A stretch of DNA of 64,000 bases from Actinomyces haliotis (lineage in GTDB: Bacteria > Actinomycetota > Actinomycetes > Actinomycetales > Actinomycetaceae). Of the stretch, positions 42,563 through 52,743 are shown in pieces. Made by a program: the position numbers and the translations under genes. Below the pieces are notes generated by a model. It saw only the letters and a list, made by a program, of their open reading frames with translations, did no database searches and had not been told where the DNA came from. The stretch covers positions 1 through 64,000 of the forward strand of contig NZ_JACWNA010000013.1 in the NCBI RefSeq assembly GCF_015355765.1, given 5' to 3'. Numbering within the stretch: the first letter of the stretch is position 1; every line of letters begins with the position of its first letter.

Positions 42563-43192
42563 TCAGGACCCCTCCTCGTCCTCGAGGCGCTCCGGGTCCA
42601 TCCCGGGCACCTCCTCGACGGGCCGCTCGATGCGCTCGCCGTGCCGGCTTCCGGGGACGAGGTCCGCGAGGAAGGCGTACCGCGTGAAGGGCGTGCCGTC
42701 CTCAGCGGTCTCCAACGCGTCGAAGGACGCCGTGCGCATCTGCGTGGCCAGGTCCGCGAACCGCTTGACGAAGTCCTCGGCCACGTCCTCGGGAAGCCAG
42801 AGCGCGCCGTCGATGTGGAGCTGGGGACCGAGCTCCGCGTGCTGAGCCGCGGACACGGTCTCCGCGAGCTGGGCGTAACGAGTGCGTTGCGCGGCACCCG
42901 CGGCCTCGGCGGGGGAGCCCGTCTCTCCCTCGGTGCGGATCCCCCTCTGAGGTGCGGCGTACCAGTGGTCCCGCGCCGTTGAGCCCTCCGGTCCCTCGAC
43001 GTCGATGACGTAGCCGGCGTCACGGAGCTTGCGCACGTGGTAGCTGATCGAGTTGGCGGGCTCGCCCAGGATCTCCGCGAGGTCGGCTGCGCGGAGCGGA
43101 CGGTTCGCGTCCCACATCTCGTCGAGGATCTGGAGTCGGAGCGGGTGCGCGACAGCGCGCATGACGGCGGGATCAGCAACCTTTCGAGCCAT
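42563..43192 (-). CDS. ArsR-type winged-helix regulator
   Basis: An N-terminal winged helix of about 80 residues (ADPAVMRAVAHPLRLQILDEM, then ANSISYHVRKLRDAGYVIDV) recognises DNA; the 120-residue C-terminal part is acidic and of unknown ligand. No metal-binding Cys pair is present, so metal sensing is unlikely. A TACACT box 6 nt before the ATG suggests a leaderless transcript. It may regulate itself or the HAD gene it faces; nothing decides. Confidence 0.83.
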   Translation of the reverse strand: MARKVADPAVMRAVAHPLRLQILDEMWDANRPLRAADLAEILGEPANSISYHVRKLRDAGYVIDVEGPEGSTARDHWYAAPQRGIRTEGETGSPAEAAGAAQRTRYAQLAETVSAAQHAELGPQLHIDGALWLPEDVAEDFVKRFADLATQMRTASFDALETAEDGTPFTRYAFLADLVPGSRHGERIERPVEEVPGMDPERLEDEEGS

Positions 43193-43198
43193 GGCAGG

Positions 43199-43204
43199 AG
43201 TGTA
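43199..43204 (-). promoter_or_regulatory. -10 box TACACT of the ArsR-type gene
   Basis: Hexamer plus 6 nt then ATG 43192 on the minus strand. Confidence 0.45.
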
Positions 43205-43390
43205 CGGAGCCGAGCCCGATGACCCAACACGTCATGCGCAGCCCGTCTTGCGCGCTCTCTCTTGCTGGTTCGTGGACGTGCCCCCCGGCTGGCCGAGGTG
43301 TCAGGAAGGGACGTCGCCGCCCCGGCCGCGGGGTCCCGGTCTGCCGACGCAGTGGTGAGATCGAGTCATTCATTCCCACCCGCGTAGCAC

Positions 43391-43422
43391 GAAGGGCCCG
43401 GTTCCGTAGAACCGGGCCCTTC
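43391..43422 (-). terminator. Terminator after the tRNA Gly-Cys-Val array
   Basis: Perfect 13-bp stem GAAGGGCCCGGTT with its complement and a 6-nt loop, starting 5 nt after the tRNA-Val CCA end. Confidence 0.8.
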
Positions 43423-43426
43423 GAGG

Positions 43427-43501
43427 TGGTGGGCGATACTGGGATCGAACCAGTGACCTCTTCCGTGTCAGGGAAGCGCGCTCCCGCTGCGCCAATCGCC
43501 C
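43427..43501 (-). tRNA. tRNA-Val (GAC)
   Basis: Acceptor GGGCGAT pairs with ATCGCCC. The anticodon arm CTTCC-CTGACAC-GGAAG gives GAC. CCA is encoded. Its 5' end is one base from the tRNA-Cys 3' end. Confidence 0.95.
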
Positions 43502-43502
43502 G

Positions 43503-43573
43503 AGGTGGGTACCGGATTCGAACCGGTGTAAACGGCTTTGCAGGCCGGTGCCTAACCTCTCGGCCAACCCACC
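43503..43573 (-). tRNA. tRNA-Cys (GCA)
   Basis: Acceptor GGTGGGT/ACCCACC; anticodon loop CTGCAAA gives GCA. Discriminator is T (U73, as normal for Cys) and CCA is not encoded. Confidence 0.95.
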
Positions 43574-43613
43574 AGTGAGACGGCCGGGAAGCTGGGAGGC
43601 CCCGGCCCCTCGG

Positions 43614-43686
43614 AGCGGATGACGGGACTCGAACCCGCGACCCTCACCTTGGCAAGGTGATGCTCTACCAACTGAGCCACATCCGC
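43614..43686 (-). tRNA. tRNA-Gly (GCC)
   Basis: Acceptor GCGGATG/CATCCGC; anticodon loop TTGCCAA gives GCC; T-arm GCGGGTTCGAGTCCCGT. CCA is not encoded. First gene of the three-tRNA minus-strand array. Confidence 0.95.
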
Positions 43687-43795
43687 ATGCGTTCCAAGTG
43701 GTTCAAGCGAACCGCTCGGTGCTGGGAAACAATAACACCCGTGTCACCCGGCGCCGCAAATCGCCTCCCGGTGATCCACCTCACCGGGTCGTCAT

Positions 43796-43825
43796 TTGCC
43801 GGAGACCGACGCCCCTGGATAGCCT
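43796..43825 (+). promoter_or_regulatory. Promoter of tRNA-Val (CAC)
   Basis: TTGCCG at 43796-43801 and TAGCCT at 43820-43825 with an 18-bp spacer; the tRNA begins 12 nt after the -10 box. Confidence 0.65.
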
Positions 43826-43837
43826 GTCCCCCGCACC

Positions 43838-43910
43838 GGGCGATTGGCTCAGGGGTTAGAGCGCCTCGTTCACACCGAGGAGGTCACTGGTTCGATTCCA
43901 GTATCGCCCA
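43838..43910 (+). tRNA. tRNA-Val (CAC)
   Basis: Acceptor GGGCGAT/ATCGCCC; anticodon arm CCTCG-TTCACAC-CGAGG gives CAC, the G-ending valine codon favoured in this GC-rich genome. No CCA encoded. Divergent from the other three tRNA genes. Confidence 0.95.
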
Positions 43911-43919
43911 CCGGTTGCA

Positions 43920-43951
43920 GGAAGGCCCGGACCGCGAGGTCCGGGCCTTCC
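43920..43951. terminator. Bidirectional terminator between tRNA-Val (CAC) and UGPase
   Basis: Perfect 14-bp stem (43920-43933 with 43938-43951) and a GCGA loop, downstream of both convergent genes. Confidence 0.8.
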
Positions 43952-43971
43952 GCGTGCTCAGCGAGGGCGCG

Positions 43972-45348
43972 TCATACTCGCGTGCCGTCTTCGATGACGC
44001 CGGGAGCACCATCGGCGGACACGGTCGCGTCACCGGCGGCGACGACGTCGGCCCCGAAGGTCCACTCGCCCTCGACGGTGAGGCTCGTCGCGTCCTTGAG
44101 CGACGGAGCTCCCTTGGGGAACCGCGCCTCGAAGTCATTGATCTTCTTGTAGTGGTCCGGATCGAGGCTCACCGTGCAGGCCTTGTCCGGGACCATCTGG
44201 AGCAGGCCGTCCTCGTCCACCTCATAGGTGTCCGAGCGCAGGAGCAGGAGGTCGTTCGTCGTCTTGACCGGCAGGAAGCGGCTGCGCGGCACCTCGACGG
44301 CGGTGGCGCCCTCGAAGGCCTCGACGGCTGCCCCCATCGCGGTCTCGAGCTGGAGGACCGGCGTCGACGAGGAGTCGCCCGGGTCCACGGTCTTGGAGTT
44401 CTTGATGAGGGGCAGACCGAGGATGCCCTTGCGCTCGATGAGGGTGTCCCGCAGGACCACGAGGTCGAACCAGAGGTTGTTCGTGTGGAAGAACGGGTGG
44501 CGGAACTGGTCGGTGAAGTAGTGCATCTCGTCGACGGGGGTCTGGGCGGTGTCCCGCAGGATGATGCGGCCGTCGGACTTGCGCACCGCGAGGTGGCCGC
44601 CCTTGACGTCCGCCGGGGTGCGGCGGCAGAGCTCGGGCGCGTACGGGGCCCCGGAGGCGGCGAACCAGCCGGCCAGGCGAGCCGACGGTGCGGCGCCGAG
44701 GTTGTCGGAGTTGGAGGTCATCGCGTAACGGAAGCCACGCTCGATGAGGGCGTCGAGCACGCCGGAGGCGACGAGCGCCGTGTAGATGTCGCCGTGGCCG
44801 GGCGGGCACCACTCGAGCGAGGGATCGGCGTCCCAGGTGACGGGGGTGAGGTCGTCGGCACGGAGCTTGGGCTCGCGGTTCTGGAGGAAGTCGAGCGGGA
44901 GCCCGTCCACCTCGATGCCCGGGTGCTCGGCGAGGGCGGCGAGGGTGTCCTCACGGGTGCGGAACGAGTTCATGAAGATGAGCGGCAGCTCGACGTCGTA
45001 GCGCTTGCGGGCGGCCATGACCTGGTCGACGAGGAGGTCGAGGAAGGACTTGCCGTCGCGCACCGGCAGGAGGGACTTCGCCTTGTCCATGCCCATCGAG
45101 GTGCCGAGGCCACCGTTGAGCTTGATGAGCACCGTCCTGGAGAGGGCCTCGCGTGCCTGCTCCTCGCTGATCTCGACGTCGTCGATGGAGTCGACCTCGG
45201 TGAGGGGATCGATCGTGTCCTCGGGGATGAGGCCGGTGGCGCCCTCCTCGAGAGCCTTGTAGTAGTGGCTGAAGACGTCGATGGCCTGCTCGGCGACGCC
45301 GGCGTCGCGCATCTTGGTCTGGGCGGCAGTGAGTCCGTTCTCGCTCAT
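43972..45348 (-). CDS. UTP-glucose-1-phosphate uridylyltransferase, eukaryotic type
   Basis: Forms UDP-glucose from UTP and glucose 1-phosphate. The sequence belongs to the UDPGP family of eukaryotes and not to bacterial GalU: LNGGLGTSMGMDKAKSL at residues 76-92 (nucleotide loop), CPPGHGDIY, NSDNLGA and FHTNNLWFDL. Bifidobacterium and Actinomyces carry this type, where it serves galactose and surface-polysaccharide metabolism. A TAACCT box 6 nt before the ATG suggests a leaderless mRNA. 458 aa; no gal genes adjoin. Confidence 0.94.
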   Translation of the reverse strand: MSENGLTAAQTKMRDAGVAEQAIDVFSHYYKALEEGATGLIPEDTIDPLTEVDSIDDVEISEEQAREALSRTVLIKLNGGLGTSMGMDKAKSLLPVRDGKSFLDLLVDQVMAARKRYDVELPLIFMNSFRTREDTLAALAEHPGIEVDGLPLDFLQNREPKLRADDLTPVTWDADPSLEWCPPGHGDIYTALVASGVLDALIERGFRYAMTSNSDNLGAAPSARLAGWFAASGAPYAPELCRRTPADVKGGHLAVRKSDGRIILRDTAQTPVDEMHYFTDQFRHPFFHTNNLWFDLVVLRDTLIERKGILGLPLIKNSKTVDPGDSSSTPVLQLETAMGAAVEAFEGATAVEVPRSRFLPVKTTNDLLLLRSDTYEVDEDGLLQMVPDKACTVSLDPDHYKKINDFEARFPKGAPSLKDATSLTVEGEWTFGADVVAAGDATVSADGAPGVIEDGTRV

Positions 45349-45354
45349 GGGCTC

Positions 45355-45360
45355 AGGTTA
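45355..45360 (-). promoter_or_regulatory. -10 box TAACCT, leaderless UGPase
   Basis: Six bases between TAACCT and ATG 45348 on the minus strand; no ribosome site. Confidence 0.55.
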
Positions 45361-45518
45361 CGTGCTCGCGCTGTGCGTGGGCTGTCTGCCGGCTGGGCCG
45401 ACGCGGCTCGGCGCCTGGGCTCCCCAAGGTGGCGTGGTGGCGCCCGTCTCCGCACGGGGCGGTCTCCCCCTGTCGGCTCGCACCGGTCGCCCGTAGCCTC
45501 CCGGCAAGGACGCCCCCC

Positions 45519-46025
45519 ATGTCCAAGGAGCCCCCGATGCCCCCGAACCCCGTGCCTCCCACCGCCGCCGACCTCGACGAGGTCGTGCGTCGTCTTGCCG
45601 TCATCGACCAGAAGATCGACTGGGTCGCGCGCCGTGTCGCGCTGCCCCACGCACCGGGCGGTCCCGACTACTCCACGTCGGCCGTCGCTCGCACGTCCGC
45701 GGCAGACCGTTCTCGACTCGCGGACGCTGGTGGGACTGCCGGGTCGAGCCCGACCGGCCGTCCGCCCGCCGTGGCCCCGGTGAGGACGCGCCCGGCGGCG
45801 TCCCGGGCCCTCCCGCTCGCGGAGGCGCCGTCAGCACTGAGCACCTCGTCTGATGGCACCGGCATGGCGACCGCCGAGCGACGGCAGCGGCCAGTGGGGC
45901 GAGCGCTTCCGGCCGCCGAGCCGCTGAGGTGCCGTCCGTGCCCGCAGACCGCGCGCCGGCACGGTCGGAGTGGACCGCCCGGGGGCGGGATGCCCCTCAT
46001 CCCACCCCCGGGCGGTTCCGCGTGA
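45519..46025 (+). CDS. Uncharacterised Pro/Ala/Arg-rich protein, possibly truncated
   Basis: Not recognised. Gene signals are good: TAGCCT at 45494-45499, AAGGA at 45506-45510 and ATG 8 nt later. The first 45 residues form a Pro-rich tail and one amphipathic helix (ADLDEVVRRLAVIDQKID). The remainder is low-complexity, and its last codons run through the hairpin at 45974-46016, which natural genes usually avoid. It could be the surviving 5' end of a longer gene whose frame was lost, or a short disordered protein. Confidence 0.4.
   Translation: MSKEPPMPPNPVPPTAADLDEVVRRLAVIDQKIDWVARRVALPHAPGGPDYSTSAVARTSAADRSRLADAGGTAGSSPTGRPPAVAPVRTRPAASRALPLAEAPSALSTSSDGTGMATAERRQRPVGRALPAAEPLRCRPCPQTARRHGRSGPPGGGMPLIPPPGGSA
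45974..46016. terminator. Hairpin shared by uvrA and the 45.5-kb gene
   Basis: 17-bp stem with one C-A mismatch and a 9-nt loop, 18 bp past the uvrA stop on the minus strand. Confidence 0.7.
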
Positions 46026-46034
46026 AGATCCGCC

Positions 46035-48893
<2,859 letters not shown>

Positions 48894-48901
48894 AACGCGT
48901 G

Positions 48902-48907
48902 AGTCTA
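48902..48907 (-). promoter_or_regulatory. -10 box TAGACT, leaderless uvrA
   Basis: Eight bases between TAGACT and GTG 48893. No SOS-box-like palindrome is seen in the 105-bp divergent region. Confidence 0.55.
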
Positions 48908-48986
48908 GGTGGGCCCCTCGTCCCGCTCATACAGGTGTTCGACGGTGGCGGGCGAGTGATTCGCCACGTGCGCGGGCCGACGCCGA

Positions 48987-48992
48987 TAGGCT
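48987..48992 (+). promoter_or_regulatory. -10 box TAGGCT, leaderless yciI-like gene
   Basis: TAGGCT then GCTCCC then ATGAG; the text from the hexamer on is nearly identical to the start of the reductase at 3.8 kb (TAGCCT, GCTCCC, ATGAG). Confidence 0.6.
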
Positions 48993-48998
48993 GCTCCC

Positions 48999-49283
48999 AT
49001 GAGCAAGATCTTCGCAGTCGAGTACCACTACGTCACGGACAAGGACGACGAGATGGCCGTCGTCCGCCCCTCCCACCGCGCCTTCAACGGCGAGCTCGCG
49101 AAGGAGGACCGTCTGCTGGCGGCCGGTCCCTACGTGGGCACGCACGACGCGCTCATCATCGTCCGTGCCGAGGACGCCGAGGGCGCCCTGGCCCTGCTCG
49201 ACGACGACCCCTTCCACAAGAACGGCTTCATCGCCGAGCGGATCCCGCACGAGTACGACCCGGTCATCGGCATCCTCCACTGA
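48999..49283 (+). CDS. YciI-like (YCII domain) protein
   Basis: A 94-residue ferredoxin-like fold protein; the family signature runs from FAVEYHYV through SHRAFNGELAKEDRLLAAGPY to LLDDDPFHKNGFIAERIPHEYDPVIG. His and Asp residues proposed as catalytic in this family are present (SH at 24-25, DDDPF). Biochemical role not established. Divergent from uvrA, leaderless start. Confidence 0.88.
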   Translation: MSKIFAVEYHYVTDKDDEMAVVRPSHRAFNGELAKEDRLLAAGPYVGTHDALIIVRAEDAEGALALLDDDPFHKNGFIAERIPHEYDPVIGILH

Positions 49284-49312
49284 GGCCGGCTCCGCCCTCG
49301 ACGCGTACCCGG

Positions 49313-51532
49313 TCACGGCTGCCATCGCCGCTGAGCCGCACGCGCGGCGGTGCCAGCCATGATGGCGACGATGATCGCCGTGGTTCCTGTCAACGCCAGG
49401 CACATGATCGAGTAGGCCGGGCTCGGACGCCACAGGAGGTCGAAGCTGTCGTCCGTCGCCTGGGCCATGCCAAGCGGAAGCACGGCGTAGAGAACGGTGG
49501 ACACTCCCCCTGTCAGGACCGTGACCAGTGCCGTGCGCCACGCCGCTGCTCGCGACGCGGTCCGCCCTGCGCCCGCGACCACGGACAGCCGGGCAAACAG
49601 CTCTGCTGTGTGCGCGTTGGCGAGCACGAGCGCGCACCCGAGGACGAGGCAGACCGTGCCGATCCCCACGGCACCGAAGACGATGGTCCACCGTGACTGG
49701 AGTCGTGTCACGGTTCCGGCCACCATCCACTGATCCGTGACAGAGCTTATCTGTGCTCCCGGCAACAGCCGGTTGAGGGTCCGGGACCACGAGGCCAGAT
49801 CGAGGTTGTTGCCCTTGGAGGACACGAGATAGACCGTGTTTGAGAGCACGCCGGTTGAGGCAGTCATAGCCGAGTCCGTGGCCACGACGACGCGGACATC
49901 GTCGAACGCCGTGAGCTCAGGAACCTGAGCCAGGACATACGGGGGCAACGGATCGTCTTGGCCACCGACCTCGTGGGGCTCACAGCGCTGGTTCCAGTCG
50001 GTGAGGACGGCACACGACGCCGCAACGGTTACGACGTCGCGAACGCCACCCTCCGTCGTGGTCTCCTCAACCATCACCTGCACGAGATCCGTACCACTTC
50101 CGGCCAGTCGTGGTCTGATCACGGAGAGGACGTCGTCCGGTTCCCCACTCACCATGGCGATGCTCTGCCCCCAGTCAGAGATCTGTTCTTCCGCCCGGAG
50201 GTATTGAGGTGCGAGTGCACCCACCCACAGCTGGATCTGGCCACCCATGATCACGGCGAGGCCGATGCCGACGGCAAGGTGACGGCTCGTTCGAGAGAGT
50301 CGTCCGACTTGTCTCCCAGCCAGAAGGAGCGACGGGCGGGACCATCGAAGTCCGGCACGCGCCACAACCATCCCCACGCCTCGACAGGCGGCGTCGATCA
50401 CTCCCGGCAGTCCGATGATGACGAGCAGCACGCCTGCGAAGTAGACGATCAGCTTGTTGGGACTCATGGGGTTCCACAACGGAAACCAGACAGCGAGCAG
50501 GATGCCGGTGAGCAGGAGGACCAGCGGAGACAGCCGCGTCGGCATGCGCTCGCTCCGTGATCGCAGGAGCGGTCGTCGATAGTGTCCCCCAGCAACCATC
50601 ACGATCAGCACGCTGAGGAGCATCCCCGCGATGAGCGCCATGGCCATCGGGCCGACGACCTTTCGCGTGTCTGCCGCGGGGAAGCTGCTGTCGAGCCAGG
50701 CGACGTGGATGTCCGTGGTCAGGGCAATGCCGATGAGCGCGCAGGTCATGGCGTGACCGGCTGCCAGGGCTGGCGCAGCGCCCACAAGATCCACGATGGC
50801 GAGATCGCGTCGCCTCATACCCATGCTGATGAGTGCAGCCGAACGCCTCTGGCTCTCCTCATCCTTCAGCCGTGCCGCGATGACGACAGCTCCGACCGCC
50901 GGAACGATCAGTGACAGAACGAGGAGGAGGCTGACATCCCCCGGATGAGCGGCGTAGAGGCTACCTTCACCCGCGTACGGTGTGCCTCTGGCGTCCGTCC
51001 CGAAGCCACAGATGGGCTCCATGTCTGACGGACGCAGGCTGGAGTCCAAGGGCCGCATGTACACGCGTCGTTCTTGGGGCGTCTCCAGCCCCTCGAGAGA
51101 AATACGTGACGTGACGTGGCCATACCTGCCCGCAAGGTCACCCGTGAGATCCGTGCCGAGTGCCGGCGAAACCGCTGCCTCGCCGGGGCCAGGCCACGCG
51201 CTCAGCCCAGGCGGAAGTGGTGCGTCCTCACTCAGGGGCGCAATCACGATGACGGTCACTGGCCTGAAGCCCACCTGGTCAAGACCACCGAACTCATAGA
51301 GTGCCGTGGCGTCAGGGCGGTCACAGATCCTCGGTACCAGAGCAGCAGCACGATCCTGGTGGAGGTCGTACGCACCCCACACGATCGCTAATGACACGAA
51401 GGCGCAGCTGAGGAGGCATGTTGCCAGGGCCAGGCACGCGGATCGTGCCACTCGGACAGGCAAGGACGAGCAACGAGCCAGTGCCTGCCCCGTCCGGACC
51501 AGACCCCGTATGAGATGCCACGACCTTCTCAC
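49313..51532 (-). CDS. FtsX-like ABC permease of the secreted-peptide cassette
   Basis: A 739-aa integral membrane protein. A first helix (about 33-55) is followed by an extracytoplasmic domain to about 200; three or four helices fall between 200 and 390; after LLAGRQVGRL comes a second long soluble domain (about 450-610), and the last helices lie in 615-730. This two-half layout and length resemble the large permeases paired with lactococcin-972-type peptides and MacB-like exporters. The GTG start overlaps the ATPase stop as GTGA. Composition is visibly less GC-rich, with more A- and T-ending codons than the flanking genes, consistent with transfer. Confidence 0.75.
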   Translation of the reverse strand: MRRSWHLIRGLVRTGQALARCSSLPVRVARSACLALATCLLSCAFVSLAIVWGAYDLHQDRAAALVPRICDRPDATALYEFGGLDQVGFRPVTVIVIAPLSEDAPLPPGLSAWPGPGEAAVSPALGTDLTGDLAGRYGHVTSRISLEGLETPQERRVYMRPLDSSLRPSDMEPICGFGTDARGTPYAGEGSLYAAHPGDVSLLLVLSLIVPAVGAVVIAARLKDEESQRRSAALISMGMRRRDLAIVDLVGAAPALAAGHAMTCALIGIALTTDIHVAWLDSSFPAADTRKVVGPMAMALIAGMLLSVLIVMVAGGHYRRPLLRSRSERMPTRLSPLVLLLTGILLAVWFPLWNPMSPNKLIVYFAGVLLVIIGLPGVIDAACRGVGMVVARAGLRWSRPSLLLAGRQVGRLSRTSRHLAVGIGLAVIMGGQIQLWVGALAPQYLRAEEQISDWGQSIAMVSGEPDDVLSVIRPRLAGSGTDLVQVMVEETTTEGGVRDVVTVAASCAVLTDWNQRCEPHEVGGQDDPLPPYVLAQVPELTAFDDVRVVVATDSAMTASTGVLSNTVYLVSSKGNNLDLASWSRTLNRLLPGAQISSVTDQWMVAGTVTRLQSRWTIVFGAVGIGTVCLVLGCALVLANAHTAELFARLSVVAGAGRTASRAAAWRTALVTVLTGGVSTVLYAVLPLGMAQATDDSFDLLWRPSPAYSIMCLALTGTTAIIVAIMAGTAARAAQRRWQP

Positions 51533-52290
51533 CGGCGATCCACCGTCTCCGGAACGAGGCAGCCGTCGCGCAGGACCATGACTCGGTCAGCCGTGGCTGA
51601 AACCTCAGGATCATGTGTCACGATGAGAAGGGCGCATCGCGTCGAGGCTACGAGAGCCGCGAGGTCGCGTAGCACGAGATCCCGAGAGGACGGATCGAGA
51701 GATCCCGTCGGTTCATCTGCCAGAAGGAGAGATGGTTCATTGACACACGCACGAGCAATTGCGATGCGTTGACGCTCCCCGCCTGAGAACGACTCGGTGG
51801 GGCGATTGGCGGTCTGGACACCCAGCTGGCTGAGGGCCTCCGTGGCCAAGCGCCTCGCCTCCGCTGTGGAGTGCCCCTCGATCAGAGCGGGAAGCATGAC
51901 GTTCTCCAGCGGAGTCAGCTCATCGACAAGGTATCCATCCTGAAAGACCACACCCATGTACTCCCGCCGAAGTCGGGCACCAAGATCGGTGGCGCCACAT
52001 GGCACACGGTGGCCACACACAAAGACCTCGCCCTCGAATGGCCGAATCAATCCAAGAACAGCAGACAGAAGTGTCGACTTACCCACCCCGGAGGTACCCG
52101 TGATCGCAACGGTCTCTCCAGGTCGGATCGAGAGGTCAATCTTGTTCAGGACCGTGCGATCTCCGAACCTCACCGAGAGGTTGGAGACGGAGAGCACCTG
52201 GTCCGCCGGACGTTGAGGTGCTCTCCGTCCAGCCCGCCGGCCCCGGTGACCAGCCAGCGATCGAAGGCGGCCAATCGAGTTCAGCGCCAT
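51529..52290 (-). CDS. ABC transporter ATPase, MacB/LolD-like
   Basis: Nucleotide-binding subunit for the permease downstream. Walker A GTSGVGKST near residue 65, Q-loop VVFQDGYLVDELTPLENVMLP, signature SFSGGERQRIAIARA, Walker B SLLLADEPTGSLD and switch His in VTHDPEV. Such ATPases drive mechanotransmission or peptide export. Starts possible at ATG 52290 or GTG 52299; both lie inside the 3' end of the peptide gene, so translation is coupled. The N-terminal 30 residues are basic. Confidence 0.88.
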   Translation of the reverse strand: MALNSIGRLRSLAGHRGRRAGRRAPQRPADQVLSVSNLSVRFGDRTVLNKIDLSIRPGETVAITGTSGVGKSTLLSAVLGLIRPFEGEVFVCGHRVPCGATDLGARLRREYMGVVFQDGYLVDELTPLENVMLPALIEGHSTAEARRLATEALSQLGVQTANRPTESFSGGERQRIAIARACVNEPSLLLADEPTGSLDPSSRDLVLRDLAALVASTRCALLIVTHDPEVSATADRVMVLRDGCLVPETVDRR

Positions 52291-52595
52291 GCGCTGCACA
52301 GGTCAGGTTGGCGCTGGCGGTTGACACAGGCTCGGAGGCTCGTAACCGTGAAGGAATAGTGCGCCTTGACGGTTGTTCCGCTACCGCTGTTGTTATCCAG
52401 CCGGTGTGCCGTGTTGTTCGCGTTCCCGTACACGGAATGAGCGTCCGCCTTCATGTCCTTGACATTGAGGTCAAGACCCTGGTTCCAAACATACGCAGCT
52501 CCGTCACTCGTCTGCGCAACGTGTGCCATCGCAGGTGGTGCGACTGTCAGCGTCGAGAGGAGAAGAATACTGATGAGGGATCGACGATGCTTCAT
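52281..52595 (-). CDS. Secreted small protein, putative bacteriocin-like peptide
   Basis: 104 residues with a clear signal peptide: basic MKHRR, hydrophobic SLISILLLSTLTVAPP and a cleavage site AMA before His25. The mature part of about 80 residues (SDGAAYVWNQG, then SGSGTTVKAHYSF) ends in ACVNRQRQPDLCSAW, whose two Cys could form a disulfide. I do not recognise the family. It is first in a three-gene unit with an ABC ATPase and a large permease, the arrangement of lactococcin-972-type clusters, but the mature sequence lacks the repeated aromatic pattern of lactococcin 972. GGAG precedes the ATG, and a promoter is visible 47 bp upstream. Confidence 0.72.
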   Translation of the reverse strand: MKHRRSLISILLLSTLTVAPPAMAHVAQTSDGAAYVWNQGLDLNVKDMKADAHSVYGNANNTAHRLDNNSGSGTTVKAHYSFTVTSLRACVNRQRQPDLCSAWR

Positions 52596-52641
52596 CTAGG
52601 ACTCCATCGTCGTAGAGAGGATCGAACGTGTGGACACGAAA

Positions 52642-52668
52642 ATCATAGAACGAATTGGGGGGGTACAA
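52642..52668 (-). promoter_or_regulatory. Promoter of the secreted-peptide cassette
   Basis: Minus strand: TTGTAC (52668-52663), a 15-bp spacer with a C-run, and TATGAT (52647-52642). The near-consensus AT-rich -10 is unlike the TAGnCT boxes elsewhere in the window. Confidence 0.6.
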
Positions 52669-52743
52669 GAGTTGGGCCCACCTCCGAGCACGCGAGGTCG
52701 GATCGTCATGGCATGGACGGCGGTCAGTGACGCTCAGGGGATC

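Noticed and set aside
43427-43910. tRNA cluster as an integration site for a genomic island
   Set aside because: All four tRNAs are complete, no partial tRNA duplicate or integrase was found in the window.
48894-48998. SOS (LexA) box between uvrA and the YciI gene
   Set aside because: Only a half-site-like TGTTCGAC is present; no matching inverted half.
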